From: JAUYQR01 sp031415015
GTDB taxonomy: Bacteria; Pseudomonadota; Alphaproteobacteria; Rhodobacterales; Rhodobacteraceae
DNA: 64,000 nucleotides
Assembly: GCA_031415015.1 (NCBI GenBank)
Contig: JANOQT010000090.1
Location: 62,001-126,000 of the forward strand
Direction of reading: 5' to 3'
Of the stretch, positions 17,191 to 25,266 are shown piece after piece. The notes beneath the pieces were generated by a model, which worked only from the letters and a program-made list of their open reading frames with translations, had not been told where the DNA came from and ran no database searches. Positions within the stretch are counted from its first letter, which is position 1. The number at the start of each line of letters is the position of its first letter. The position numbers and the translations under genes were made by a program.

Positions 17191-17784
17191 ATGGGACGCG
17201 AGGCCGAAGGTGCAATCCGATACCTGGGGGATGAGGGCGCCGGACGCCTCCTCATCGAGAGTACCGAGGTGATCCTTCGCGGCGAGGTGCGGGCACGGGT
17301 GCCGAGGGCGGAGATCCGTGCCGTGCGGGTTGACGGAGAGACTCTGGTCATCGAAACCATTCGCGGGTTGGTTGTTGCGACTGTCGGTGCTGACGTCGCC
17401 CTCCGTCTCAGCCGGATATTGCAAAAGCCGGTGCCGACCCTGGTTGAGAAGCTGGGGGTCAGCCGGACGACGAGCGCGGGCTGCCTTTGGGCGGTAACGG
17501 ATGTGGTCCTTGCTGAGGCGCTGGCCGGTTTGACCGTGCCGCTGCCAGACGCGGCAGTCCTGGTGGCCGAAGTCCTGGACGGCGCGCAGCTGGCCAGGCT
17601 GTTGGCGGCGCTGCCGGATTTGGCGGGTCGGCCTGTCTGGTGCGTGACTGCAAAGGGCCCGCGTCCGGCCCTGCCTGAAACGCGCATCCGCGAAGCGCTG
17701 CGTGGCGCGGGTTGGATCGACAGCAAGACGACAGCGGTGTCGGACCGGGTGTCGGCCACGCGCTATGGTTGGCGCAAGTCCTGA
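17191..17784 (+). CDS. Conserved hypothetical protein, weakly DUF3052-like
   Basis: Cytoplasmic protein of 197 aa without signal peptide or membrane segment. The middle part (KPVPTLVEKLGVSRTTSAG) and the end (WIDSKTTAVSDRVSATRYGW) loosely recall DUF3052, a family of unknown function, but this is a weak match by eye. GGGAGGCGTGACG directly precedes the ATG at 17191; an in-frame GTG lies two codons upstream. It is divergent from purC and followed by the DUF1476 gene 65 bases later. No catalytic motif is evident. Confidence 0.6.
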   Translation: MGREAEGAIRYLGDEGAGRLLIESTEVILRGEVRARVPRAEIRAVRVDGETLVIETIRGLVVATVGADVALRLSRILQKPVPTLVEKLGVSRTTSAGCLWAVTDVVLAEALAGLTVPLPDAAVLVAEVLDGAQLARLLAALPDLAGRPVWCVTAKGPRPALPETRIREALRGAGWIDSKTTAVSDRVSATRYGWRKS

Positions 17785-17849
17785 TCGGGGGCTTGCAGCG
17801 CGGCACTTGGATAGGCATATGGACACAGGATCAGCTTCGGGGAGCCGCC

Positions 17850-18164
17850 ATGACCACGTTTGACGACCGCGAGAACGCGTTTGAGAGCAAATTCGCGCAT
17901 GACAGCGAAATGCAGTTCCGTGCCGAGGCGCGGCGCAACAAGCTGACCGGGCTTTGGGCGGCCGGACTTTTGGGCAAGACCGGCGACGATGCTGCCGCCT
18001 ACGCAATGGAAGTGGTCAGTGCCGATTTCGAAGAGGCTGGCATCGAAGATGTGGTGCGCAAGCTGGTGGCCGACCTTGGCGCGAAGGCGACTGCCGACGA
18101 GGTGCGGGCAAAAATGGCCGAACTGCTGCCGGTGGCCAAGGCACAACTCATGACCGAACTCTGA
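17850..18164 (+). CDS. DUF1476 protein, ATP synthase zeta-subunit family
   Basis: Small helical protein of 104 aa. MTTFDDRENAFESKFAHD and the AEARRNKLTGLWAAGLLG segment are the signature of DUF1476. In Paracoccus denitrificans the family member is the zeta subunit, which inhibits F1-ATPase hydrolysis through its N-terminus. This protein is therefore probably the same inhibitor, but the family also has paralogues without proven ATPase binding. GGGGAG 5 bases before the ATG fixes the start, and a strong terminator follows. Confidence 0.88.
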   Translation: MTTFDDRENAFESKFAHDSEMQFRAEARRNKLTGLWAAGLLGKTGDDAAAYAMEVVSADFEEAGIEDVVRKLVADLGAKATADEVRAKMAELLPVAKAQLMTEL

Positions 18165-18185
18165 ACAGTTTTCAGGGGTGAATTG

Positions 18186-18220
18186 ACCGCGTACGCCACA
18201 CGGCGGCGCGGTTTTCTTTT
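18186..18220 (+). terminator. Rho-independent terminator after the DUF1476 gene
   Basis: Outer arms ACCGCG (18186-18191) and CGCGGT (18207-18212) with an inner GCC/GGC pair form a hairpin. TTTCTTTT follows directly to 18220, giving a classic stem plus T tract 21 bases after the stop. Confidence 0.85.
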
Positions 18221-18363
18221 GCGCTTTGGGCTGGCCGATGCGGTGTCTCGTGCCCACCGGCCAAGATGAAGCCCCGCACATGACATAATGATGAATATGA
18301 ATTTGCCACGGTCGGCGCAGCGTGGCAGAGGGGATGTCAGCCGAATTCCGAGGAGCCCTGACC

Positions 18364-19377
18364 ATGATTGATCTGCTTTCCCGACTGCTTTCATCGCGCG
18401 ACTGGCTGCTGGCCGACGGTGCGACGGGAACCAATCTGTTCAACATGGGACTGGAATCCGGGGAACCGCCAGAGTTCTGGAATACTGACAAGCCGGACAA
18501 CATCCGAAAACTGTACCGGGGTGCGGTGGAGGCGGGGTCGGACCTGTTCCTGACCAACACCTTCGGCGGCAATGCCAGCCGGCTGAAGCTGCATCAGGCC
18601 GAAGGCCGGGTGCGCGAGTTGAACCGGGTCGGTGCCGCCCTTGGCCGCGAAATAGCCGATGCAGCGGGTCGCCCGGTGGTGGTCGCCGGATCGGTGGGGC
18701 CGACGGGCGAGATTTTCGTGCCGATGGGAACGCTGACCCATGCGCTGGCGGTGGAGATGTTCCACGAACAGGCCGAAGGGCTGAAAGAGGGCGGCGCGGA
18801 TGTGTTGTGGGTCGAGACGATCTCGGCCCCCGAGGAATACAAGGCGGCGGCAGAGGCGGCGGCACTGGCGGGAATGCCCTGGTGCGGCACGATGAGCTTT
18901 GATACCGCCGGGCGCACGATGATGGGCACCACTTCGGCGGCGATGGCCGCGATGGTGGAAGGGTTGCCGAACCCGCCGATTGCGTTCGGGGCGAACTGCG
19001 GGGTGGGCGCGTCCGACCTGATGCGCACCGTGCTGGGCTTTGCCGCCACCGGAACCGAACGCCCGCTGATCGCCAAGGGCAATGCCGGGATCCCGAAGTA
19101 TCACGATGGCCATATTCATTACGATGGCACGCCCGAGCTGATGGCGGAATACGCGGTTCTGGCGCGCGATGCCGGGGTGAGGATCATCGGGGGCTGCTGC
19201 GGCACAATGCCCGACCATCTGCGCGCGATGCGGCAGGCGCTGGAGACGCGCCCAAAGGGCCTGCGCCCGACGCTGGACGATATTTCGGTGCATCTGGGCG
19301 GGTTTTCCTCGGCCTCGGACGGGACAGGGGACACGTCGGGCGAGCCGAAAAGGGAACGCCGCGGGCGGCGGGGATAG
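18364..19377 (+). CDS. bmtA: Homocysteine S-methyltransferase domain protein (BmtA / split MetH component)
   Basis: Zinc-dependent homocysteine methyltransferase of 337 aa. The zinc ligands are visible as C212 (GANCGVG) and C278/C279 (GGCCGT). DGATGTNLF near the start is the usual first strand. Database names for this family are betaine-homocysteine methyltransferase, but in Rhodobacterales it is found with a stand-alone corrinoid protein as here (20659-21357). Price and colleagues described split MetH-type methionine synthases in Phaeobacter. I infer that it methylates homocysteine from methyl-cobalamin. The ATG at 18364 is chosen on homology. A TGCCACG/CGTGGCA hairpin (18304-18327) lies in the leader. 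Confidence 0.85.
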   Translation: MIDLLSRLLSSRDWLLADGATGTNLFNMGLESGEPPEFWNTDKPDNIRKLYRGAVEAGSDLFLTNTFGGNASRLKLHQAEGRVRELNRVGAALGREIADAAGRPVVVAGSVGPTGEIFVPMGTLTHALAVEMFHEQAEGLKEGGADVLWVETISAPEEYKAAAEAAALAGMPWCGTMSFDTAGRTMMGTTSAAMAAMVEGLPNPPIAFGANCGVGASDLMRTVLGFAATGTERPLIAKGNAGIPKYHDGHIHYDGTPELMAEYAVLARDAGVRIIGGCCGTMPDHLRAMRQALETRPKGLRPTLDDISVHLGGFSSASDGTGDTSGEPKRERRGRRG

Positions 19378-19411
19378 TCAGGAATTCTTCTGCGAAATCC
19401 GTGCTGTACTG

Positions 19412-20500
19412 TTAGAATAAATTCAACTGATCCCCGGCTTTTGGCGGCACGCCGAACAGATCGGTGCGCAACTCTGGCAGACCCCGCGTCAGCCCGAGAC
19501 GTTTGCGGGCGACGTCCAGACAGCGTTTGATCAGCTCAGCCCAGATCCCTTGACCGGTCATTCGCACCCCGAAGGCGGGGTCATAGTCACGACCCCCGTG
19601 CAGTTCCCGCACCCGGCCCATCACGCGCGCGGCGCGGTCGGGGAAGGTGGCCTCGATCCAGTCGCGGAACAGGGTGGCCACTTCCAGCGGCAGGCGCAGG
19701 GGGATGGAGGTGGCGTGGGTGGCACCCGCCTCGGCTGCCGCCTCAAGGACCGATTCCAGTTCGTGATCCGTCAGCGCCGGGATCAGCGGCGAGACCTGCA
19801 CCCGCACGGGGATGCCCGCGCCAGAAAGCGCGCGGATCATGGCAAGGCGGCGGGCGGGCGCAGGCGCGCGGGGTTCCATCTTGCGGGCCAGACCGGCGTC
19901 AAGCGTGGTCAGCGAAATGCTGACCGAGGCGAGGCGATCAGCGGCCATGGTGGCAATAAGGTCGATGTCGCGTTCGATCAGCGTGCCGCGTGTGGTGATC
20001 CAGACGGGATGGCAGAAATCCGACAGCACGGTCAGGATCTGCCGCATCAGGCCATGGGTTCCGTCGATGGGCTGATAGGGATCGGTGTTGGTGCCAATGG
20101 CGATGGGTGCAACCCTGTAGACAGGCCGGGACAATTCCTGCGCCAACACTTCGGCGATGCCGGGGCGGGCGATCAGGCGCGTCTCGAAATCAAGGCCGGG
20201 AGACAGGTTCAGGAAGGCGTGGCTGGGCCGCGCGTAGCAATAGATGCAGCCGTGTTCGCAACCGCGATACGGGTTGATCGACCGGTCAAAGGGCAGGTCT
20301 GGCGACCGGTTGTAGGTGATTGCAGACCGCGGGCGTTCAATTTGCGTTTCGGTGCGGATCAGGCGATCATCCTCAGGTATATCCCAATCATCGACAAATC
20401 CTTCGCGCAGCTGGTGTTCAAACCGACCGGCGGCATTGGTCGCCGCCCCCCGCGCGCGGAGCCGATGACCGGGAGGAAGTGGGGTGCTGGAGCGGTTCAT
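19412..20500 (-). CDS. PA0069/Rv2578c-family radical SAM protein
   Basis: Radical SAM enzyme of 362 aa, related to SplB-like proteins of unknown substrate. The iron-sulfur cluster motif is CEHGCIYCYA with C81, C85 and C88. TNTDPYQPID and WITTRGTLIERDIDLI are further family landmarks. The ATG at 20518 lies inside a LexA box (20513-20527), so translation most likely begins at the ATG at 20500 (MNRSSTPLPPGHR). SOS control implies a role linked to DNA damage; its substrate is unknown. Confidence 0.88.
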   Translation of the reverse strand: MNRSSTPLPPGHRLRARGAATNAAGRFEHQLREGFVDDWDIPEDDRLIRTETQIERPRSAITYNRSPDLPFDRSINPYRGCEHGCIYCYARPSHAFLNLSPGLDFETRLIARPGIAEVLAQELSRPVYRVAPIAIGTNTDPYQPIDGTHGLMRQILTVLSDFCHPVWITTRGTLIERDIDLIATMAADRLASVSISLTTLDAGLARKMEPRAPAPARRLAMIRALSGAGIPVRVQVSPLIPALTDHELESVLEAAAEAGATHATSIPLRLPLEVATLFRDWIEATFPDRAARVMGRVRELHGGRDYDPAFGVRMTGQGIWAELIKRCLDVARKRLGLTRGLPELRTDLFGVPPKAGDQLNLF

Positions 20501-20512
20501 TCCGCAAATATG

Positions 20513-20527
20513 GAACATACAAAGAAC
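20513..20527 (-). promoter_or_regulatory. LexA (SOS) box
   Basis: On the minus strand the sequence is GTTC-TTTGTAT-GTTC, exactly the alphaproteobacterial LexA direct repeat GTTC-N7-GTTC. It lies 13 bases before the proposed start of the radical SAM gene at 20500. Confidence 0.75.
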
Positions 20528-20532
20528 AAAAG

Positions 20533-20578
20533 CCAGATGATTGCAGTGCGCGACACCTTTCTGTCGGCTTTCATCTGG
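20533..20578 (+). other. Nested inverted repeat in the leader of the corrinoid gene
   Basis: Outer arms CCAGATGA (20533-20540) and TCATCTGG (20571-20578) are perfect complements. Inside them CGACA (20551-20555) and TGTCG (20562-20566) form a second stem with a 6-base loop. The element ends 80 bases before the corrinoid gene start. It could be a structured leader or a terminator for read-through; there is no T tract. Confidence 0.5.
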
Positions 20579-20658
20579 TGTATGTCGCTAACCGAAAAGT
20601 GGGGTGGTCGCTTTAAGCCCATTCAAGCTACAGCATTTTCTCCCTAAGGAGCGATCTC

Positions 20659-21357
20659 ATGGCCGAAGACGACATCATCCTGTCCGAGCTGTCGGATGAC
20701 GAACTGGTCCTGCAGATGCATGACGACCTGTACGACGGTCTGAAGGAAGAGATCGAAGAGGCGGTCAACATCCTGATCGCACGCGGCTGGACGCCTTATG
20801 ATGTCCTAACCAAGGCGCTGGTTGCGGGCATGACCATTGTCGGCGCCGACTTCCGCGACGGCATCCTGTTCGTGCCCGAAGTGCTGCTGGCCGCCAATGC
20901 GATGAAGGGGGGGATGTTCATTCTCAAGCCGCTCTTGGTGGAAACCGGCGCGCCGCGGATGGGCAAGATGGTGATCGGTACGGTGAAGGGCGATATCCAC
21001 GACATCGGCAAGAACCTTGTTGCGATGATGATGGAGGGTGCGGGTTTCGAAGTGCGCGATCTGGGGATCAACAACTCCGTCGAAAAGTATCTGGCGGCGC
21101 TTGAGGAAGAAAAGCCCGATATCCTTGGCATGTCCGCCCTGCTGACCACGACGATGCCCTACATGAAGGTCGTGATCGACACGATGAAGGAAAAAGGCAT
21201 GCGCGAGGATTACATCATCCTTGTGGGCGGTGCGCCGTTGAACGAGGAATTCGGCAAGGCCATCGGCGCCGATGCCTATTGTCGTGATGCCGCTGTGGCA
21301 GTGGAAACCGCCAAGCAATGGGTCGCGCGCAAGCACAATCAGCTGAACGCGGGCTAA
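20659..21357 (+). CDS. Corrinoid (B12-binding) methyltransferase carrier protein
   Basis: Stand-alone cobalamin-binding protein of 232 aa, equivalent to the B12 module of MetH and to MtbC-type carriers. A helical cap occupies residues 10-95. The Rossmann domain has the lower-ligand motif GDIHDIGKN (D112, H114), then GMSALLTTT with S159, and VGGAPL at 189-194. It would shuttle a methyl group to the homocysteine-binding protein encoded at 18364. TAAGGAG at 20645-20651 gives a good ribosome binding site. A small membrane protein and a DUF1638 protein follow in the same direction. Confidence 0.93.
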   Translation: MAEDDIILSELSDDELVLQMHDDLYDGLKEEIEEAVNILIARGWTPYDVLTKALVAGMTIVGADFRDGILFVPEVLLAANAMKGGMFILKPLLVETGAPRMGKMVIGTVKGDIHDIGKNLVAMMMEGAGFEVRDLGINNSVEKYLAALEEEKPDILGMSALLTTTMPYMKVVIDTMKEKGMREDYIILVGGAPLNEEFGKAIGADAYCRDAAVAVETAKQWVARKHNQLNAG

Positions 21358-21435
21358 GGGCGCACCAAAGCGTGACTGGTCAAGGGCTTGCGCGACGGGC
21401 CCGGCAAGCGCAGATTGGTGGCAAGGAGAGGCAAC

Positions 21436-21594
21436 ATGCCACTAACTCACTTCCTAGGACTTATCGTTCTGGTGATTGCAGTCGCCGGCGGCACAGTACT
21501 TCTTGCACTCTGGTCGGGTATGCCGCTGATGGCGTTAAGTTTTGCCGCAGTGTCGGCCAGTCTGATCCTGGCTTGGACCCGCGTCGGGCGCTAG
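21436..21594 (+). CDS. Small membrane protein of unknown function (52 aa)
   Basis: A 52-residue protein almost entirely made of two hydrophobic helices (FLGLIVLVIAVAGGTVLLAL and LMALSFAAVSASLILAW), ending TRVGR. GGAGAGG 5 bases before the ATG at 21436 is strong, and codon use fits the neighbours. It sits between the corrinoid gene and the DUF1638 gene on the same strand, with gaps of 78 and 27 bases. I know no family for it. Confidence 0.65.
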   Translation: MPLTHFLGLIVLVIAVAGGTVLLALWSGMPLMALSFAAVSASLILAWTRVGR

Positions 21595-21621
21595 CCAAGT
21601 CTGCAGATTGGGGGCCCAGCC

Positions 21622-22257
21622 ATGGATGACGCGACGCTGAGCGAACAGGGTCTTGCCCCCGCGCAGACCGGGCGGGTGCTGCTGATCGCATGCGGCGCTC
21701 TGGCGCATGAGATTGTGGCGCTCAGGTCGGCAAACAACTGGTCGCATCTTGATCTGCAGTGCCTTCCCGCCACTCTGCACCTCTGGCCCGAACGGATCAT
21801 CCCGGCGGTCGAGGCGGCTGTGGTTGAAGCGCGTGGGCGCTATGAGACCATCTTTGTGGTCTACGCTGACTGCGGGACTGGCGGTCTGCTGCAGGCGGCC
21901 TGCGCGAGGCTTGGCGTCGAAATGGTTGAAGGCCCGCACTGCTATTCGTTCTTTGAAGGCAACGGTGCCTTCGCCGCACGGGCCGAAACAGAGTTCACGG
22001 CCTTTTATCTGACCGATTTTCTGGTGCGCCAGTTCGACGCCTTCGTGTGGCGTCCGATGGGCCTGGACCGGCATCCGCAACTGCGCGACATGTATTTCGG
22101 CAATTATACCAAGCTGGTCTATCAGGCACAGGTGAATGATCCGGCGCTGGATGCCAAAGCCGAAGAGTGCGCCCGTCGGCTGGGTTTGACCTATGAGCGG
22201 CGGTTCACCGGCTACGGCGATTTGGTGACGGCGCTGGGTAAGGTCGCTGCAGGTTAG
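21622..22257 (+). CDS. DUF1638 protein
   Basis: Cytoplasmic protein of 211 aa in the DUF1638 family. Landmarks are GRVLLIACGALAHEIVALR near the start, the LHLWPERIIPAVEA region, VYADCGTGG and EGPHCYSFFEGN, with several cysteines that could bind metal or a corrinoid ligand. From memory, members of this family are often encoded beside corrinoid proteins and corrinoid methyltransferases, including in methanogens, and the same neighbourhood is seen here. A role in cobalamin-dependent methyl transfer is therefore inferred from context; no reaction is known to me. Confidence 0.8.
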   Translation: MDDATLSEQGLAPAQTGRVLLIACGALAHEIVALRSANNWSHLDLQCLPATLHLWPERIIPAVEAAVVEARGRYETIFVVYADCGTGGLLQAACARLGVEMVEGPHCYSFFEGNGAFAARAETEFTAFYLTDFLVRQFDAFVWRPMGLDRHPQLRDMYFGNYTKLVYQAQVNDPALDAKAEECARRLGLTYERRFTGYGDLVTALGKVAAG

Positions 22258-22299
22258 TCCGCAGTCGGGACGTTTGCAGCCAGCATAGGGACCGGCATC

Positions 22300-22530
22300 C
22301 TAAGGCATCTGGTTCGCGCTCATCCAGTACTGCAGGACAAACACGCGGATTGCAGACGCAAGACCTTCGTCCGCTTGACGGGTTTCGTCGATTCTTGCAG
22401 CAAGGGCATTGAGCGGTTGGCCCTGCGCGACAGCGATATCGCGGAAAGCCGCCCAGAACGCATCCTCCAACGAGACCGATGTCCGGTGGCCGCGCAGGGT
22501 CAGCGAGCGTTTGACGGGCCGGGCGGTCAT
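22300..22530 (-). CDS. Ribbon-helix-helix domain protein
   Basis: Small protein of 76 aa of the RHH_4 type. The N-terminal RSLTLRGHRTSVSLEDAFWAAF supplies the strand and first helix, and GQPLNALAARIDE the second. Such proteins dimerise and may bind DNA. Its start overlaps the stop of the DUF4169 gene by 4 bases, so it is the third gene of the fumC operon. Target and role are unknown; autoregulation of the operon is one possibility. Confidence 0.82.
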   Translation of the reverse strand: MTARPVKRSLTLRGHRTSVSLEDAFWAAFRDIAVAQGQPLNALAARIDETRQADEGLASAIRVFVLQYWMSANQMP

Positions 22531-22706
22531 TCGGGATCGCGTTGATGGGCCGACAGGTCGCGGTCTGCCTTTTCCTGAACTGCCATCTGCCGATGCCGTT
22601 CGGCCTTGGTCAGGCCGTGCCTTGCGGCGTTTGCGTCCGCCTTGGCCCGCGCGTCCGCCTTGGCTTTCGCCTTGCGGACGCGGCCAAGGTTGACGATGTC
22701 TGCCAT
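22527..22706 (-). CDS. DUF4169 protein
   Basis: A 59-residue, highly basic and alanine-rich protein beginning MADIVNLGRVRKAKAKADAR and ending SAHQRDPE, a typical DUF4169 sequence. It would be a single charged helix. The ATG at 22706 overlaps the fumC stop by one base (TGATG), and the stop overlaps the RHH gene start (ATGA), so it is coupled on both sides. Function unknown. The same fumC-DUF4169-RHH order is, from memory, common in Rhodobacterales. Confidence 0.85.
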   Translation of the reverse strand: MADIVNLGRVRKAKAKADARAKADANAARHGLTKAERHRQMAVQEKADRDLSAHQRDPE

Positions 22707-24100
22707 CAGCCTTTCGGCCCGATCATGTCTTCGGGGCGGACCACGCGGTCGAACGTCTCGCCGTCGACGTAGCCAAGCGCGATGGCTTCCTCGCGCAGGG
22801 TCGTGCCGTTCTTGTGGGCGGTCTTTGCCACCTTGGTTGCCGCGTCATAGCCGATGGTGGGCGCCAGCGCGGTGACCAGCATCAGCGATTCCTTCATCAG
22901 CTTCTCGATCCGAGGAATGTTCGCCTGCGTGCCCACCACCATGTTGTCGGTGAAGCTGCCCGCCGCGTCGCCCAGAAGCTGCATGGATTGCAACACGTTG
23001 TACGACATCATCGGGTTGTAGACGTTCAGTTCGAAATGCCCCTGCGAGCCTGCAAAGCCGACACCAGCGTCATTTCCCATCACTTGCGCGCAGACCATGG
23101 TCAGCGCTTCGGCCTGCGTGGGGTTCACCTTGCCCGGCATGATTGAACTGCCGGGTTCGTTTTCCGGCAGGATCAGCTCGCCAAGGCCGGAGCGCGGGCC
23201 AGAGCCCAGAAGCCGCATGTCGTTGGCGATCTTGAACAGGCTGACGGCGACGGTTTTCAGTGCCCCGGAAAACATCACCATCGCGTCATGCGCCGCCAGC
23301 GCTTCGAACTTGTTCGGTGCGGTGACAAAGGGCAGGCCGGTGATGTCGGCTATCTGGTGGGCAACACGGCGGTCCCATCCGACCCGCGTGTTCAGCCCGG
23401 TGCCGACAGCGGTGCCGCCTTGGGCAAGTTCGTAGATTTCCGGCAGGATCTTGTGGACGCGCAGGATGCCCTGGCTGACCTGATGGGCATATCCAGAGAA
23501 TTCCTGCCCCAACGTCAAAGGCGTCGCATCCTGGGTATGGGTGCGGCCGATCTTAATGATGTCCTTGAATTCCAAGGACTTATCCACCAGCGCCGCATGC
23601 AGTTTCTTCAACCCCGGCAGCAGGATATCGCGGGCTATCATGCCGATGGCCACGTGCATAGCCGTCGGGAAGGTGTCGTTCGACGATTGGCCCATGTTGA
23701 CGTGGTCGTTTGGATGAACGGGCTTTTTGGAGCCCATGACGCCGCCCAGCACCTCGATTGCACGGTTCGAGATCACTTCGTTGGCGTTCATGTTCGATTG
23801 GGTGCCCGAGCCGGTCTGCCAGACCACCAGCGGAAAGTTGTCATCAAACTTGCCATCAATCACCTCGGTCGCCGCCGCGGCAATCGCCTCCCCCAACTCT
23901 TTCGAGATGTCGCCTTGCGCGATGTTGACCAGGGCACAGGCTTTCTTGATCACACCCAGCGCCCGGATGATTGCCACTGGCTGCTTTTCCCAGCCGATCG
24001 GGAAGTTTATGATCGAGCGCTGTGTCTGCGCGCCCCAGTACTTGTCAGCAGGAACCTCGAGCGGGCCAAAGCTGTCAGTTTCGGTGCGGGTTGCGGTCAT
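22706..24100 (-). CDS. fumC: Class II fumarate hydratase FumC
   Basis: TCA-cycle enzyme of 464 aa that interconverts fumarate and malate without an iron-sulfur cluster. The superfamily signature GSSIMPGKVNPTQ is present, with TGSGTQSNMNANEV and GRTHTQDATPLTLGQEFSGY as other active-site segments. GGAGG 5 bases before the ATG at 24100 fixes the start. It leads a three-gene operon with DUF4169 and the ribbon-helix-helix gene. Confidence 0.96.
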   Translation of the reverse strand: MTATRTETDSFGPLEVPADKYWGAQTQRSIINFPIGWEKQPVAIIRALGVIKKACALVNIAQGDISKELGEAIAAAATEVIDGKFDDNFPLVVWQTGSGTQSNMNANEVISNRAIEVLGGVMGSKKPVHPNDHVNMGQSSNDTFPTAMHVAIGMIARDILLPGLKKLHAALVDKSLEFKDIIKIGRTHTQDATPLTLGQEFSGYAHQVSQGILRVHKILPEIYELAQGGTAVGTGLNTRVGWDRRVAHQIADITGLPFVTAPNKFEALAAHDAMVMFSGALKTVAVSLFKIANDMRLLGSGPRSGLGELILPENEPGSSIMPGKVNPTQAEALTMVCAQVMGNDAGVGFAGSQGHFELNVYNPMMSYNVLQSMQLLGDAAGSFTDNMVVGTQANIPRIEKLMKESLMLVTALAPTIGYDAATKVAKTAHKNGTTLREEAIALGYVDGETFDRVVRPEDMIGPKG

Positions 24101-24177
24101 CAAAGCCTCCTGCAAAATCTTGGCTTCCGTCTAACGCTGCCGCAGTCAGGAATCAATCGGTATACCGTCGCATACCG

Positions 24178-24732
24178 TCAGATCTGGCGAAAGCGGTAGA
24201 CCCGGGCGGGGGGCAGGTTCGTCCAGATCTTCGGCCCGGTTTCGGCACTCAGGCCAAGCTCTCTGATCGTGGCTGCGGGAATCGGCGGCGTCGGGCCGTA
24301 GGTGAACTGGATGTAAGGTGCGCCGGGTGCCAGGATGCGGAAGGCGGCGGTAACGATATCGTGGCAGACCGCTTCGGGCATCGACAACAGCGGCAAGCCA
24401 GATACCACCGCGCCCACACCGGGGGCGATGTGATCAGCCGCCGTGTTGGCCCCGGTCAGGTGCAAGGTTGTGCCGGGAAAAGCCTGACGCAGATGGTCGG
24501 CAAAGTGCGTGTCCAGCTCGAACAGAGTCAGGTTTTCGGCGGGCACCCCGGCGGCAAGGATTGCCCGGGTCAGGCTGCCGGTTCCGGGGCCGAACTCGAC
24601 CACCCGTCCGGTCTGGGGCCCAAGCCCGTCGGCCATGGCGCGCGCAAGGCGTGCCGAGGAGGGCGCAATGGCCGAAACCTGTCGGGGGTTGCGCAACAGG
24701 CTTTTGCGGAACAGGGCGAAGTCGCTGGCCAT
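24178..24732 (-). CDS. PmtA-like phospholipid N-methyltransferase
   Basis: SAM-dependent methyltransferase of 184 aa resembling rhizobial-type PmtA (COG3963), which methylates phosphatidylethanolamine to phosphatidylcholine. The N-terminus FRKSLLRNPRQVSAIAPSSARLARAM and the SAM loop VVEFGPGTGSLTRAIL are typical, followed by FELDTHFADHLRQAFP as motif II. No signal or membrane helix is seen; these enzymes bind membranes peripherally. It starts 3 bases after the sspB stop. Related methyltransferases of other specificity cannot be excluded. Confidence 0.75.
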   Translation of the reverse strand: MASDFALFRKSLLRNPRQVSAIAPSSARLARAMADGLGPQTGRVVEFGPGTGSLTRAILAAGVPAENLTLFELDTHFADHLRQAFPGTTLHLTGANTAADHIAPGVGAVVSGLPLLSMPEAVCHDIVTAAFRILAPGAPYIQFTYGPTPPIPAATIRELGLSAETGPKIWTNLPPARVYRFRQI

Positions 24733-24735
24733 CTG

Positions 24736-25188
24736 CTATTGTTTGCGAAACTGGTCAAGGCTGACCACCTGGGCGTCGTGCTTGACGGGCTCTTCCTCGA
24801 CCTCGGGGTCGTCTTCGTCTTCGTCATCTTCGTCGGAATGGGTCTCAAAGCGCAGGCCGAACTCGACGGACGGGTCGACAAAGGTGCGGACGGCGTCAAA
24901 CGGAATGACCATCGGCTCGGGATTGTTGCCGAAATTGAGGGTAATGGTAAATCCTGCGTCAGTCACCACAAGGTTTTCGAACCAATGCTGGATCACGACA
25001 GTCATTTCGCCGGGGTAGCGCGCCTTTAGCCAATCGGCCATTTCCACATCGGGGTGGGTGGTGTCGAAGGTGATGAAAAAGTGGTGCGCGCCGGGCAGGC
25101 CGTTCTTCGACACATCGGTCAGAACGGACTGGATCAGGCCGCGCATCGCCCGGTGCATCAGATTGCCGTAGTCGATGGAACGCGCCAT
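24736..25188 (-). CDS. sspB: ClpXP adaptor protein SspB (alpha type)
   Basis: Adaptor of 150 aa that binds ssrA-tagged proteins and delivers them to ClpXP. The fold-defining N-terminus MARSIDYGNLMHRAMRGLIQSVL and HHFFITFDTTHPDVEMADWL are characteristic of alphaproteobacterial SspB. An acidic linker (DEDDEDEDDPEVEEE) leads to the C-terminal ClpX-binding tail VVSLDQFRKQ. AAAGGGG before the ATG fixes the start. The tmRNA gene that supplies its substrates lies 3 kb away on the same strand. Confidence 0.93.
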   Translation of the reverse strand: MARSIDYGNLMHRAMRGLIQSVLTDVSKNGLPGAHHFFITFDTTHPDVEMADWLKARYPGEMTVVIQHWFENLVVTDAGFTITLNFGNNPEPMVIPFDAVRTFVDPSVEFGLRFETHSDEDDEDEDDPEVEEEPVKHDAQVVSLDQFRKQ

Positions 25189-25266
25189 CCGAACCCCTTT
25201 CCTAATTGGCGGCCAGCATAGGGGATTTGCCCGCCAAGGGAAGGGGCCGCACCGCTCAAAGTTGCA

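Noticed and set aside
20528..20658. Cobalamin or SAM riboswitch before the corrinoid gene
   Set aside because: The B12-box and the conserved SAM-II and SAM/SAH sequence elements that I can recall are absent; only unassigned stems remain.
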